A stretch of 64,000 nucleotides of DNA from Hexactinellida sp. DTS-2022 (taxonomy: Eukaryota > Porifera > Hexactinellida), in NCBI GenBank assembly GCA_028753945.1, contig JAPNXP010000013.1, forward strand, positions 4,465,501 through 4,529,500, given 5' to 3'. The notes beneath the pieces are model-generated. The model saw nothing but the letters and a program-made list of their open reading frames with translations, searched no databases and had not been told where the DNA came from. Shown piece after piece: positions 1-9,517 of this stretch; positions within the stretch are counted from its first letter, which is position 1, and every line of letters begins with the position of its first letter. Both the position numbers and the translations under genes were made by a program.

Positions 1-510
1 TCGATTTTATAAAATCAACATTTTTTATTAGTTGATTTTGTAAAATCGACATTTTTTATTTGTTGATTTTGTAAAATCGACATTTCTAATTAGTTGATTT
101 TGTAAAATCGACATTCTGAAATGTCGATTTTACAAAATCAACATTTCAGAATGTCGATTTTACAAAATCAACTAATTAAAAATGTTGATTTTGTAAAATC
201 AACATTCTGAAATGTCGATTTTACAAAATCAACATTTCAGAATGTCGATTTTACAAAATCAACTAATTAAAAATGTTGATTTTGTAAAATCAACATTCTG
301 AAATGTCGATTTTACAAAATCAACATTCTGAAATGTCGATTTTACAAAATCAACTAATTAAAAATGTTGATTTTATAAAATCAACTAATTAAAAATGTAG
401 ATTTTATAAAATCAACTATTTTACAAATTAAACTTAAGTTTGTATGTTGATTTTACAAAATCGACATTTTGGATGTTGATTTTGTAAAATCGACTATTTG
501 ACAAAATCGA
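1..510. repeat. AT-rich palindromic satellite
   Basis: About 20 copies of a near-palindromic unit of the form TTGATTTTGTAAAATCAA are separated by short spacers such as CATTCTGAAATG or CTAATTAAAAATG. Neighbouring units differ mainly in CAAC versus CGAC ends and G/C at the centre. Units occur in both orientations, so the whole block can fold on itself. No open frame is visible. The array is cut by the window's left edge. Confidence 0.9.
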
Positions 511-2170
511 CATAACATATACATTCTACATAAATGATGCATATATTATGTCTATGAATAAACTGTTTGTTATTTTGTATTTTTTAACTGTTTGTTATTT
601 TGCTATCATTCCCAATATTTTACAAAGCTTTGGGTGTAATTTTACAATTCAAGATGTGCTTACTTATATAACAACTAACAACTTTTAAATTTAAAACCCG
701 ACTTCGCAAAGGTGAATGTTTGATGTAAAAATAACCATGCAAGTTCCTGAAAATACATTAGAAAGGTGTTGGCCGATACACAATAATACTTCTAGGGTTG
801 TTAAATGGATTTGTTGCAGAATAGTATTTTTGATTGATATAATATAGCTTACAGGGATTACAGGTGTCTTTATTAGGTGGAGACAGTAGACCTGGGAAAT
901 GAGCCTATCAATAGGCCGGATAATATGTCAATAGTATTGCTAAGTAATTTCACAACAGTTTTACAACCTTTAGAAATTATAAAAATACATGTATTTACTC
1001 AATCACACAATAATTAAACGAAATCTCTATATTAAAAGCGCAATTGTTGTGTGTGTTTGTCTGTTTGTCCAGAATTAATTGGAAAGACCACGAGTCCCAG
1101 AAAGCTGAAAATTTGTATACAGGGGTAATTTTATACTGCGACAACGATCTATTGGTTTTTGAAGAGAAATATTCACATTTAAAGGTGACAAAATATGTTA
1201 GCCAATTTAATTCTAGGGTTTGTTAGTACTGTATGGATTAGCAGACTTCATCAATTAGTATAAATAGACTGTGCATAATATAAAGATTTTCTGAGGCTGC
1301 AATCTGTTTGAGTGAAAATAGATTCATTTTAACCAATCAATCATTTGTCTTTTCTATTGCATGTTTTTCTTTTAGTATTATTTGGATTCGAACTTCCTTA
1401 TCGTGCAACTGAAATTTATTGAGCTACTAATAGGAGTATTTGAATTTCCCAAACAAATTACATTCTTACTACAATTTGTGCATTGGCTTAGTTACAAGTG
1501 TTGTCTGTGTTGAGATTTACATTTAGTATATTTATTACAGTTATCTATTTACACTGGTATACTATGTAGGGCGTTAGGATCTTTCGATGCACGATCGTGA
1601 TTGGGATCTGATCGAATAATTTATAACAATCGATCCTGATCCTTTTCTGATTCAGAATACAGAAATTAATAGCTTGACGTTATATCAATTAAATTTATTA
1701 TTCACATTATTATTAATTGTAAGTTGTAACTCACTTATACCTCAGAAGCCAATGTGGAGGATAAATTAATAATTACTATAGTGATTTGTAATGTTATTAT
1801 TACAGTACTATTATTTAGTTGCAATCTTCGTCATCAATGTAATTGTATGCTACTACGAATCTACAACTAGGAAACAGTTGTGATCTTATTCATAATATAT
1901 TTAATTCTTGCCAGCAAACTAATATTATTAACAGTGTTAATAATTACACTGTTTAGATAGACAAATTTATCCGAAGCATAAAACAGTTAATCAATTAAAC
2001 ATCTGTTTACCGCATCAGTACATATTCCTATTAGCTGTTAAATACCAAATTGGAGCTTCATCACTTTAATGGATACTATCGTTGGAATCTGTTAACGTGT
2101 AAAATAATGGGTAATATATACACTATACCTATTTCTGGCTATATAAATGGTCAACTTTTAAACGATAGTA
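511..2170. other. Gene-free stretch upstream of the SIDT gene
   Basis: No supported gene. The stretch is AT-rich. It contains one copy of a dispersed repeat at about 1026-1190. Just before the SIDT start there is a TATA-like string at 2139-2148, but it lies only about 30 bases before the ATG, so it is weak promoter evidence. Confidence 0.6.
1026..1190 (+). repeat. Dispersed repeat, copy 1
   Basis: The stretch with AATTGTTGTGTGTGTTTGTC, then TTGTCCAGAATTAAT, then CAGGGGTAATTTTATACTG, recurs at 51464-51605 in the same orientation and in part, inverted, at 52735-52805. The short open frame inside it (1044-1226) starts within the repeat and has no recognisable domain, so I treat it as non-coding. 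Confidence 0.7.
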
Positions 2171-4606
2171 ATGTTTAAGTCGATGCCCAATTGTCATTTC
2201 TTAGTAATTCTTTTCTGTCTAATCAACCTGAAAAGGTTGAGTTGCTCAAACTTTGTCTTTGAGATTTCTAACGGTACCATTGATAAAGAGTACACTTCTT
2301 TAATTTCACAAACCTCTATCCATGTATACGTGTTTAGTTTCCCTGTGAATTCATATCGAATTGAAACGAGCGTAAATTCAAGTGATGTTACATCTCCAGT
2401 GCTAATATATGTAGATCATCAAACCTATGAGGAGAGTTGGTCACTTCCTATCGATCACAAATTACTCTCATCAGCTAGGATCGCTTGTCCAGCTCCGCTG
2501 GCCAATGTTACCAGCACGCTTACCATTAAAGTACTAACTTTCTCTGCAAAATTAATTCAGTATTCCTTGAAAGTTGCCAGTATTGTTTCTAATGTAATCC
2601 AATTGGGTCAACAAGTTTCAGCCATATTCAACCATGCTTTTCCAACATACTTTGTGATGGATATTCCCGTTGATGTAGAAGTTATTGACGTTACACTTTC
2701 GTCACTTTCCGAACATTGTTCTTTGGTGAGAGTTACAAATTATTCATGTCCCCCTGACTTCACTATCCGGTCTAGTAGATCAAATGGTGGTTACGACTTC
2801 ACAATGACAGAAGCTGCGGATTTGAGACTAGAACGTTCAGCTTTTGTTGCTGGTAGGCTTATGGTACTACTTATACCTCTCCGAGCATCTCAATGCGAAA
2901 CCTCTTTTGAGTACTCTACGAATGCTTCGTCAGAATACTATGCAAAGAACACCTCGCTGAAAATAACCGCAGGAAATACAAAATTTTGGGGTCCAATCTT
3001 AATCTTTACTGCTATTTACCTCGCACCATTTGTGATGTTTGCTATCATAATTGGGTTTGAATTGTTAATGATACACTATTTTCCGCATATGTCAAGGTTC
3101 TTTTCTATGTTCAGTCGAGTTAGGAGGGTGACGACACAAGATTCTGATGTTAATTATAAACCAGTAAAAGGGCCCGACAAGAACGAAGATGTTGAGCTTG
3201 ATGTTGCAACAGTTCTAGCTGAGGCACCATCAACTGATGAAAATAAAACCGCAGAGTCTGCAGAAAACGCAACTGAAACTGCTCTCGAAAGCTATAAGCG
3301 CGAATTAACTTTCGCAGATATGAGTTATCACGTGAGAGGAACATATTATTTTGAAATCGTTAACAATAAAGAAATTAAAGTAAAAGATTTGAACTTGAAA
3401 TCCGATAGAGAAGTGAACCAAGCTGGAATGCTATACTTCTACCTTGTCATAATAGTTGGTATATTTTACATGATTCCAGCGGTGCAGGTATCGTATACGA
3501 GACTGTTACAGATGGAAGAAACTGGAGATCAGGATATCTGTTATAATAACTTTAAGTGCGAACGTGAATATCTATTATTTCGGGGGTTCAATCACTTATG
3601 GAGTAACATCAGTTACATTTTGGTCGGGTTTCTGGCTTTGATAATAACTGCAGTTAAAAACATTTCGTTCGTGAGAGAACTCAGAGCTGAAGGGCTCTCT
3701 ACCACAGGCGTACCACAGATATTTGGGTTATACTATGGGTTGTCTGTTGCTCTTTTCTTTGTAGGTATTATGAGTGGGATCTACCATATGTGTCCTTCGA
3801 TACTTAACTTTCAGTTCGATACCACATTCATGTACATCTTGCTAGCTCTGGTCTTCATAAGACTGTACAATAATAGACATCCTGATTCAGAAGTAAAACC
3901 ATGTGAAGTATTTATTCTGCTTTCGATAGTCGTCTTGTTCACTTGTATCTCACTATTTAAGGAAGGTACATCAAATTACACTGGAAAAATAATCCTAACC
4001 ATTGGTTTGACTGTTTTCACCTTAATCACCGTATATATGGTATATAATCTGTTTATCGGCGAGTTGGCATACTTTTATTACAAAGACTTGAGACAGCATA
4101 AAAGCATATTGAGGATTTTGCGGCAATTATTTTGGCCAAAGTACAACAAATCGCGCATCATTTTATCAGTAATTATTATAATACCACTCATCAGTATCAT
4201 TGCATTATTGTGGATCGGGTTCTTTAATTCCGTTTCATCTTCGGTAGTATTCTTCTTCGGCTTTGAAATAATTATGCACATCAATTATTATTGGGTTCTA
4301 AAGTTTATTAACAAAGAGTTCTTACATAGGCCAGTTGTTTTCTTTTTCGCGTTTTCCCTCTGGCTACTGAGCTTTGTGCTTTGGATTCCCGCAGTTTACT
4401 TTTATTCGGGAGCCTCTTCCCACTGGGAAGATAGTCCCGCGGTAGCAAGGACTTTTAATACTGACTGCGTTTTTCTTGACTTTTACGATAACCATGATGT
4501 GTGGCATGGCCTATCAGCATTTGCTTTATTCACCATCTATCTATCAACACTTCTAATAGATGAAAATCTATACTTCGTGAAGCGTGACAAGATACGCGTG
4601 TTTTGA
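2171..4606 (+). CDS. SIDT: SID1 transmembrane family protein (SIDT1/2-like)
   Basis: 811 aa in one exon. Family members (C. elegans SID-1, SIDT1/2) are multi-pass membrane proteins linked to double-stranded RNA and lipid/cholesterol handling, in the plasma membrane or lysosome. Seen here: a hydrophobic signal peptide (about 1-25), an extracellular region rich in N-glycosylation motifs up to about 280, a first membrane segment near 277-300, an acidic cytosolic loop (about 310-420), then about ten membrane segments. The family's diagnostic polar residues are present: GIYHMCPS with His539, FQFD with Asp550, and DNHDVWH (774-779 region, His775 and His779), which match the CREST-type metal site described for SIDT proteins. 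The length is typical of the family. The ATG at 2171 directly precedes a good signal peptide. Vertebrate SIDT1 and SIDT2 cannot be told apart from this sequence. Confidence 0.93.
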   Translation: MFKSMPNCHFLVILFCLINLKRLSCSNFVFEISNGTIDKEYTSLISQTSIHVYVFSFPVNSYRIETSVNSSDVTSPVLIYVDHQTYEESWSLPIDHKLLSSARIACPAPLANVTSTLTIKVLTFSAKLIQYSLKVASIVSNVIQLGQQVSAIFNHAFPTYFVMDIPVDVEVIDVTLSSLSEHCSLVRVTNYSCPPDFTIRSSRSNGGYDFTMTEAADLRLERSAFVAGRLMVLLIPLRASQCETSFEYSTNASSEYYAKNTSLKITAGNTKFWGPILIFTAIYLAPFVMFAIIIGFELLMIHYFPHMSRFFSMFSRVRRVTTQDSDVNYKPVKGPDKNEDVELDVATVLAEAPSTDENKTAESAENATETALESYKRELTFADMSYHVRGTYYFEIVNNKEIKVKDLNLKSDREVNQAGMLYFYLVIIVGIFYMIPAVQVSYTRLLQMEETGDQDICYNNFKCEREYLLFRGFNHLWSNISYILVGFLALIITAVKNISFVRELRAEGLSTTGVPQIFGLYYGLSVALFFVGIMSGIYHMCPSILNFQFDTTFMYILLALVFIRLYNNRHPDSEVKPCEVFILLSIVVLFTCISLFKEGTSNYTGKIILTIGLTVFTLITVYMVYNLFIGELAYFYYKDLRQHKSILRILRQLFWPKYNKSRIILSVIIIIPLISIIALLWIGFFNSVSSSVVFFFGFEIIMHINYYWVLKFINKEFLHRPVVFFFAFSLWLLSFVLWIPAVYFYSGASSHWEDSPAVARTFNTDCVFLDFYDNHDVWHGLSAFALFTIYLSTLLIDENLYFVKRDKIRVF

Positions 4607-5288
4607 TTGCTTTCGTTGCAGCTGGAGGCTTTATTTAGTTGTATAGTTACTTTTTGTTTAGTATACACATTTCTTAGTATTTTATCCTACTAATACGAAA
4701 TTGAGAGGCACAGTAGAAACTGGGCAACTCAGAAATATGAAGAACATGCTGCTAAGATTATTGGCATAGTTATTCTGATGCTATTAGTTATCCCTTTGTA
4801 TTCAGTTATTTTATTACAGTTGTGTGATATGTATTAGTGATATCATAATTAAAGGAGTCCCAAAAAATCCATTCAAATATTTGTTTTGCATACTTGGGAT
4901 GAATCTATTTACTAATTAAAATATTAAGATTGCACGTACAACGGTTCCTCTATTGAATTAATCATTGAGTTTGTCCGGGGAAAACCGCAAATACTTAATT
5001 GAACAGACCTATCCTAGCATGAATATTAATTTCATTAATCAGTTGGAATCTAAACATCTAGTGATGACTTGCATATTATATAGAGGGCAATCAAAAATAT
5101 CTAAGGAATGGAAATGAGTCATAGAGTTTTCTTAAGTTGAATTCTTAAGGATGCTACCTACACACGTTCATGTTAAAAGGAAAGGAGAATTGCATGGGTT
5201 CGTCTTGTAGTCATATCAATGGCTCCATTATTGTAATCTCATATTTAAGGAAAAATCATTAATTTTGTAACTGATAGTGGTGAATCTA
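4607..5288. other. Gene-free spacer
   Basis: AT-rich spacer of about 680 bases between the SIDT-like gene and the next open frame. I see no coding signal, strong inverted repeat or RNA gene in it. Confidence 0.5.
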
Positions 5289-5936
5289 ATGGCTACAGCC
5301 CCTAATTTACAGCATTCCCCTCTTCCAAATTATGAGATTATTCGAAATTCCATCAACTTGTACCTTCCAGGATACAAACTATTTGTCCAAAATAAGGGAA
5401 AAGAAAACACAAACAAGGAAATTTCATTCCTCTTGGCCGATGGAGGCAAGAAACAATACATTTGTGCTGACGTGAGTAGGAAACAGGTTGTGTTATCTGA
5501 TGAACCTATAAATAATCAAGAACTATTTATCAGCTCAAAGAACTCAAACCTCGGGTCTCAGAATAACAAACTACGACTAACATTTTATATCACGGACACG
5601 AGTGGAGGAAACTTTTTAGCAGCAGCATATATGCCAGAATCTCCTTCAGAAGGAGAGAAGCTACCATTGGAATTATCCGAAAATATAACCTCTTTATTAA
5701 AACTGCCCTTAGAGCATGCTGTATTCTCTCTCACAGAGAGAGTACTGCCGAGTCTCCTGGGTAATACCAGCTCCGTTGACTCCAGATGCAACTCTGACTG
5801 GATCCTAACAGGCAGGGATGATGTATACAGTTTCTGTAATCTAGATTCTGAGATGCATCATAACTACTGGAAGTTGGGAGACGGAGTTAGTTTAACAAGA
5901 ATTTATGGGCATGCTCTGACACTATTGATTGTTTAA
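5289..5936 (+). CDS. Hypothetical protein, 215 aa
   Basis: I do not recognise a family. The frame is open upstream of the first ATG (5289, start MATAPNLQ) only through GTG codons, so 5289 is the likely start. The composition looks like a real soluble protein: a mixed alpha/beta pattern, a segment LLADGGKKQYICADV near residue 50, and a leucine-rich helix near 120-155. There is no signal peptide or clear membrane segment, though the last eight residues are hydrophobic. It lies in the same orientation as the SIDT-like gene before it and the NHL gene after it. Length, composition and the absence of internal repeats favour a gene over chance. It could also be one exon of a spliced gene. Confidence 0.5.
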   Translation: MATAPNLQHSPLPNYEIIRNSINLYLPGYKLFVQNKGKENTNKEISFLLADGGKKQYICADVSRKQVVLSDEPINNQELFISSKNSNLGSQNNKLRLTFYITDTSGGNFLAAAYMPESPSEGEKLPLELSENITSLLKLPLEHAVFSLTERVLPSLLGNTSSVDSRCNSDWILTGRDDVYSFCNLDSEMHHNYWKLGDGVSLTRIYGHALTLLIV

Positions 5937-6967
5937 AATATGTAATTATTATCACTGCCTATGTAATCTGATGATTGTGTCTACCAAAGTTATTTATCTA
6001 TCAATATAAAATGTAATAAATACGTATACTATTTTGCTTTATAAAGAAATAGAATTAACATAAATAGTAATAGGTATTAAACATAAAATAAATACGATGA
6101 GTGGCCTACAGGAAGTTACCGGGAAGTTTAGACTTGTTATACTAATTATGAAATTGATGATAAACTATTCTCTACCAATCACATATATATAATTCATTAT
6201 TAATGAAGATTCTCCCACTTGTTCACGATTTATCGTAGAAAATTACTTAATGGAAATGTTATGTCTTGTCTTTCCCTTATTGCATATTGGTAAGAAATGA
6301 AATTCAGGAATGAAAAAGCCCCTCAGAGACGGGATGGGAGTGTGCTCCTTCTGATTGCAATTCCCCAATGTTTAATTTAACTATAATTTCAATATTCAAA
6401 TTACATTTCATCTTAGTGAATATAATTTAAAATTAATGTTTGAATTGTGAAGACTTCAAATGTTTAAATCAGGAGATTAATAATCCTGTTATTCGCGTTA
6501 ATTTCATGTATTTGAAAATGTTCAGCTCCAATTCGCGTTAATTTCATGGAGCGCTAATTTCCTTCGCGTTAATTACATGGCGCGTTAATTTCATATAATA
6601 AGGTATTGTTTGTGGTGTAACTTATAGAACAGGCACAACTTAAGGAGCCAAATATTTGACGCTTACAATTCAAATAATGAATAAAACAATGGGGCAAAGC
6701 AACAATGTCTGTAAGATAAGAACTGAAATGTTGTTTGTGGGGAAAAGGGAATTTCTAGAACATACACGTTTGATCCGATAGACAATTTAAATTATTCTAT
6801 TAGTGTCACAGTAGACACAATTAACCAATAAAAATTCCCTAACTTTCCAGATATCACCATAGCAACCATTGACGTACTTTGGTATTCTAAATTACATAAG
6901 TATAAGATAGATCTGTATTATATTAATTATATTATTTCAATAAACTCAATTCGTAACTGAAACTAAA
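5937..6967. other. Gene-free spacer with a short tandem repeat
   Basis: No gene seen. The stretch is AT-rich. It holds a degenerate repeat of CGCGTTAATTTCATG at about 6493-6600 and otherwise shows nothing I can name. The last 100 bases are the likely promoter and 5'UTR of the NHL gene that starts at 6968. Confidence 0.5.
6493..6600 (+). repeat. Short degenerate tandem repeat
   Basis: Four copies of a unit close to CGCGTTAATTTCATG, spaced irregularly 23-50 bases apart, in otherwise AT-rich DNA. Function unknown. Confidence 0.6.
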
Positions 6968-8203
6968 ATGGCCACTAATATGCCTACAAATGTAACTTTC
7001 GATAAAATGGCACAATTCGACAATGTCGCCACTATCATCCACCAAACATTCGATCCCCTAATCGATCAGCTGATCGCGAGGAGGGACGCTCTTCTCCAGA
7101 GGGTCCGTGAGCTGCGAGAGGACCACCGGAACAAAGAGGCCACTCGTATCGCTGCCATAGAAGAACTGGAAAGGATACAGCAACAAATGATGGAAATGAG
7201 CATAAAGGTAAACCCAAACCTAAAGTTCCATGAACAGGCCAAACAAGCCTACCAACAGGGCATTGAGAAACTGGGACCATCTGCCACATTCCTATGTCCC
7301 GTCTTCAGGTGTCAAATTAAGGACACAATCCGACAGCTGATATCCGAGCTAGGAGAGATAGTCCCGTGTGAGATACCGGACTATTCTCTCAAGCGAGAAC
7401 CGGTAATAACAGCTGGGAAGTATGTTGAAGGTACTAATAAGTTGAATGCCGCAGGAATAGCATTCGATGAATCCACTGAGCTAATGTACGTAGCAGATTT
7501 TGGGAACAGTCGTGTGCAAATAGTGTCCTTAAAGGGAGAGTTTGTGACACAATTCGGGAATGATAAGCTCAGGAATCCATGGGGAATAGCCGTTAACAAA
7601 GAGTCCATATTCGTAACCGACACAAGGCACAATGCATTGTTGCAGTTCCGAAAGGAATATTGCAAACTCATCAACAGAACTGGAACTAGAGGCAACAAGG
7701 AAGGAGAATTTAACTTTCCCAATGGACTCTGTATCGACACTAACGGAGATGTGATAGTTGCAGATAGCTGCAACAACAGAGTGTGCGTATACTCGAAACT
7801 CCTAAAATTCAAGTCATGCATCGGAATAGGACAGCTGTTTAAGCCTACAGACGTTAAGCTGTCAGCTGATCGAATCGTGGTGCTAGACTGGAGTCCCAAA
7901 TGTGTACATTTCTTCTCTCGAGAAGGACACCCCCTCAGTTCCTGTGTCTCTAGAGGGACAGAGGACAGTTTGGTCGCTATCCCATACTTCTTCTGTTTGG
8001 ACTCAGCTGGTAATATTAGCATTAGCGACTATGATGCTAATGCCATCAAGGTATATACTGAATCGGGACAGCATATTTTCACCTTGGGAAGGAAAGGGGA
8101 GGGAAGGGGAGAGTTTATTTGGCCCCTTGGAGTTTGTATTTCCAACTTGGGAAATATTTGTGTTGTATCTCGTAATCCCAACTGTTCTCTGCAATATTTC
8201 TAA
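6968..8203 (+). CDS. Coiled-coil/NHL-repeat protein (TRIM-NHL-like, no RING)
   Basis: 411 aa, one exon. Residues about 20-80 are strongly charged and heptad-like (coiled coil; a run from LIARRDALLQRVREL onwards). Residues about 165-411 form NHL repeats with the usual YVADFGNSRVQI, ITDTRHNALLQF-like and VIVADSCNNRVCVY strands, enough for a six-bladed propeller. This is the C-terminal half of TRIM2/3/71-type architecture without RING finger or B-boxes, so there is no sign of ubiquitin ligase activity. NHL propellers bind RNA or protein. Two relatives of the same length and layout lie in this window (9518-10804 and 35781-37019), so this is a local family. The ATG at 6968 starts before the coiled coil and no upstream RING frame is seen. 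Confidence 0.85.
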   Translation: MATNMPTNVTFDKMAQFDNVATIIHQTFDPLIDQLIARRDALLQRVRELREDHRNKEATRIAAIEELERIQQQMMEMSIKVNPNLKFHEQAKQAYQQGIEKLGPSATFLCPVFRCQIKDTIRQLISELGEIVPCEIPDYSLKREPVITAGKYVEGTNKLNAAGIAFDESTELMYVADFGNSRVQIVSLKGEFVTQFGNDKLRNPWGIAVNKESIFVTDTRHNALLQFRKEYCKLINRTGTRGNKEGEFNFPNGLCIDTNGDVIVADSCNNRVCVYSKLLKFKSCIGIGQLFKPTDVKLSADRIVVLDWSPKCVHFFSREGHPLSSCVSRGTEDSLVAIPYFFCLDSAGNISISDYDANAIKVYTESGQHIFTLGRKGEGRGEFIWPLGVCISNLGNICVVSRNPNCSLQYF

Positions 8204-8286
8204 TCATTTTGTATTTATTATTTGTTTACTTCTTATTCTGTTGTATGACGGTTTACTTACCCTATTACTATAACCATAATCAAACA

Positions 8287-8600
8287 GGGGGGTTATTCAC
8301 TAAACTTCTTAAACTAAAACAAGTTATTGTTTAGTTTTACTTTAAAACTAAGCAAAAGTTAAATCCAGTCCGAACTTAACTTGATAATTCGCTCCTTTTT
8401 GGATTCTGAGTGATTGATGGCATCAATAAATATAATTTTAGAGCTTGTAACAATTCGTACTCTTTGTAACAATATGTACACTGTAAACTTAAATATGAAT
8501 ACACGTATGAAGTGCCATAAAATATACTATTGATAGTTTATTTATGTTTGACATATAGCTTATCCAAGTTTAAAAGTTTAGTGAATAAGTTATCCCCCCT
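8287..8600. repeat. MITE-like inverted-repeat element
   Basis: Ends begin with GGGGGGTTATTCACTAAACTT and the right end is its imperfect inverse (AAGTTTAGTGAATAAGTTATCCCCCC), about 30 bases each. The element interrupts or lies beside a 15-base string GACGGTTTACTTACC that occurs on both sides (about 8247 and 8619). No coding content. Confidence 0.75.
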
Positions 8601-8609
8601 ACGATACTT

Positions 8610-8842
8610 TATATCCATGACGGTTTACTTACCGTCTTTGCTATGGCTTCACGATTTATACTTCCTATACACATCCACACTTATAAGGATTCATATCTCA
8701 AATTCTAATTGGAAAATGTCATTATGGCCCAAAATATCTATGCTAAATATGCGAATTATTAAATGATATGTTGATGCAATAGTAAATTATGATAGTATAA
8801 TTAGAATTTGAGATATGAATCTTTGACAAGTGTAGATAATTA
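8610..8842 (+). repeat. MITE-like element shared with the ASH2L intron
   Basis: From GACGGTTTACTTACCGTC to about 8842. The inside (CATTATGGCCCAAAATAT, then GTTGATGCA, then TATGATAGTATAATT) matches the copy at 49800-50165. Within this copy a local palindrome (ATTCATATCTCAAATTCTAA and its inverse) bounds the middle. Non-coding. Confidence 0.7.
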
Positions 8843-8972
8843 TGATGATACTGATAGTAATAGAGTAGGTAAACTGTTGACTTATACAACAGGCCTAATA
8901 TCTGATTCTCTGTTGTTGTTGTTGTTGTTTACGGAATGTTCTAGATTTAGAATGTTCCGGTTTTACACTCAG

Positions 8973-9085
8973 ACCGGTTGCTGTTTGTTGTCTTACAGAG
9001 ATTTCTTGGCCGGTTTGGCATTTCGAGTTTTCCACAGCACTCAGTACATTCGACACTATTCCAAACCTATGTACACACCCGAACC
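8973..9085 (+). pseudogene. Isolated exon of an aromatic amino acid hydroxylase (PAH/TPH/TH family)
   Basis: The translation includes [19 protein letters not shown] followed by [13 protein letters not shown]. This is the highly conserved catalytic-core segment just before the DICHELLGH iron-binding motif of phenylalanine, tyrosine and tryptophan hydroxylases. A pyrimidine-rich acceptor (TTTTACACTCAG) precedes 8973 and a GTGAGT donor follows 9085. The exon ends two bases into the Pro codon, the same phase I recall for the end of human PAH exon 7. The next exon, carrying the iron-binding His residues, is not found in the following kilobases, nor is any upstream exon between here and the NHL gene. 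It is either an exonic fragment left after rearrangement or one exon of a gene with very long introns. The reading frame of this exon is intact. Confidence 0.75.
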
Positions 9086-9162
9086 GTGAGTATACATAGA
9101 GTACCATAGATAACTTATTATATTTACAAACTATTTATTATTAATGACCAAAAATTTTATGA

Positions 9163-9316
9163 ATAAGCCTGTACTGGAAAATTGGGCCCCGAAATATTGG
9201 TCCTTAGGACCATTTTTCCATGGAATTTTGGTTCCCCGGACCAATAATTTCAGGCTAGGTCCATTTTTTCATGGAATATTGGTCCCCCGGACCAATTTTC
9301 CAGTGACAGGCCTATT
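9163..9316. repeat. MITE-like inverted-repeat element
   Basis: The ends are AATAAGCCTGTACTGGAAAA on the left and its inverse TTTTCCAGTGACAGGCCTATT on the right. The inside holds repeated short hairpins (TTGGTCC and GGACCAA). No coding content; it lies just 3' of the hydroxylase exon. Confidence 0.75.
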
Positions 9317-9344
9317 TACGCTTTATAATCAATGTTAGAAGTGT

Positions 9345-9430
9345 ATAACCACACACCAACCGCGAAGCGGTTGGTGTGTGGTTGTGTTCTGTCGCGAAGC
9401 GACCTAGCAAGCGAAGCGCGCTAGTTAGAA
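9345..9430. repeat. Cluster of GC-rich perfect hairpins
   Basis: Three consecutive short palindromes share a CGAAGCG loop: ACCACACACCAACCGCGAAG with its inverse, GTCGCGAAGCGAC, and CTAGCAAGCGAAGCGCGCTAG-like. Related GTCGC(A/G)AAGCGAC hairpins occur at about 30128, 37628 and 56449. The first is near the 3' end of the NHL gene at 9518. Confidence 0.8.
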
Positions 9431-9517
9431 TTAAATTGCAAATTTTTGGAAATATTAGCATTAATTAAGACAGAAATGTTAATATTTTATTCAGTTCTAT
9501 GGGAGATCTGTCTCATC

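Noticed and set aside
1-510. Direct-repeat array that could be read as CRISPR
   Set aside because: Units are palindromic, in both orientations, and spacers are themselves repeated.
1044-1226. 60-aa open frame
   Set aside because: It lies in a dispersed repeat also found at 51.5 kb where the frame is not kept.
8808-9089. A 93-aa protein including the hydroxylase sequence
   Set aside because: The N-terminal half lies over a leucine codon run and a MITE end, and the acceptor site before 8973 fits an exon better than a short gene.
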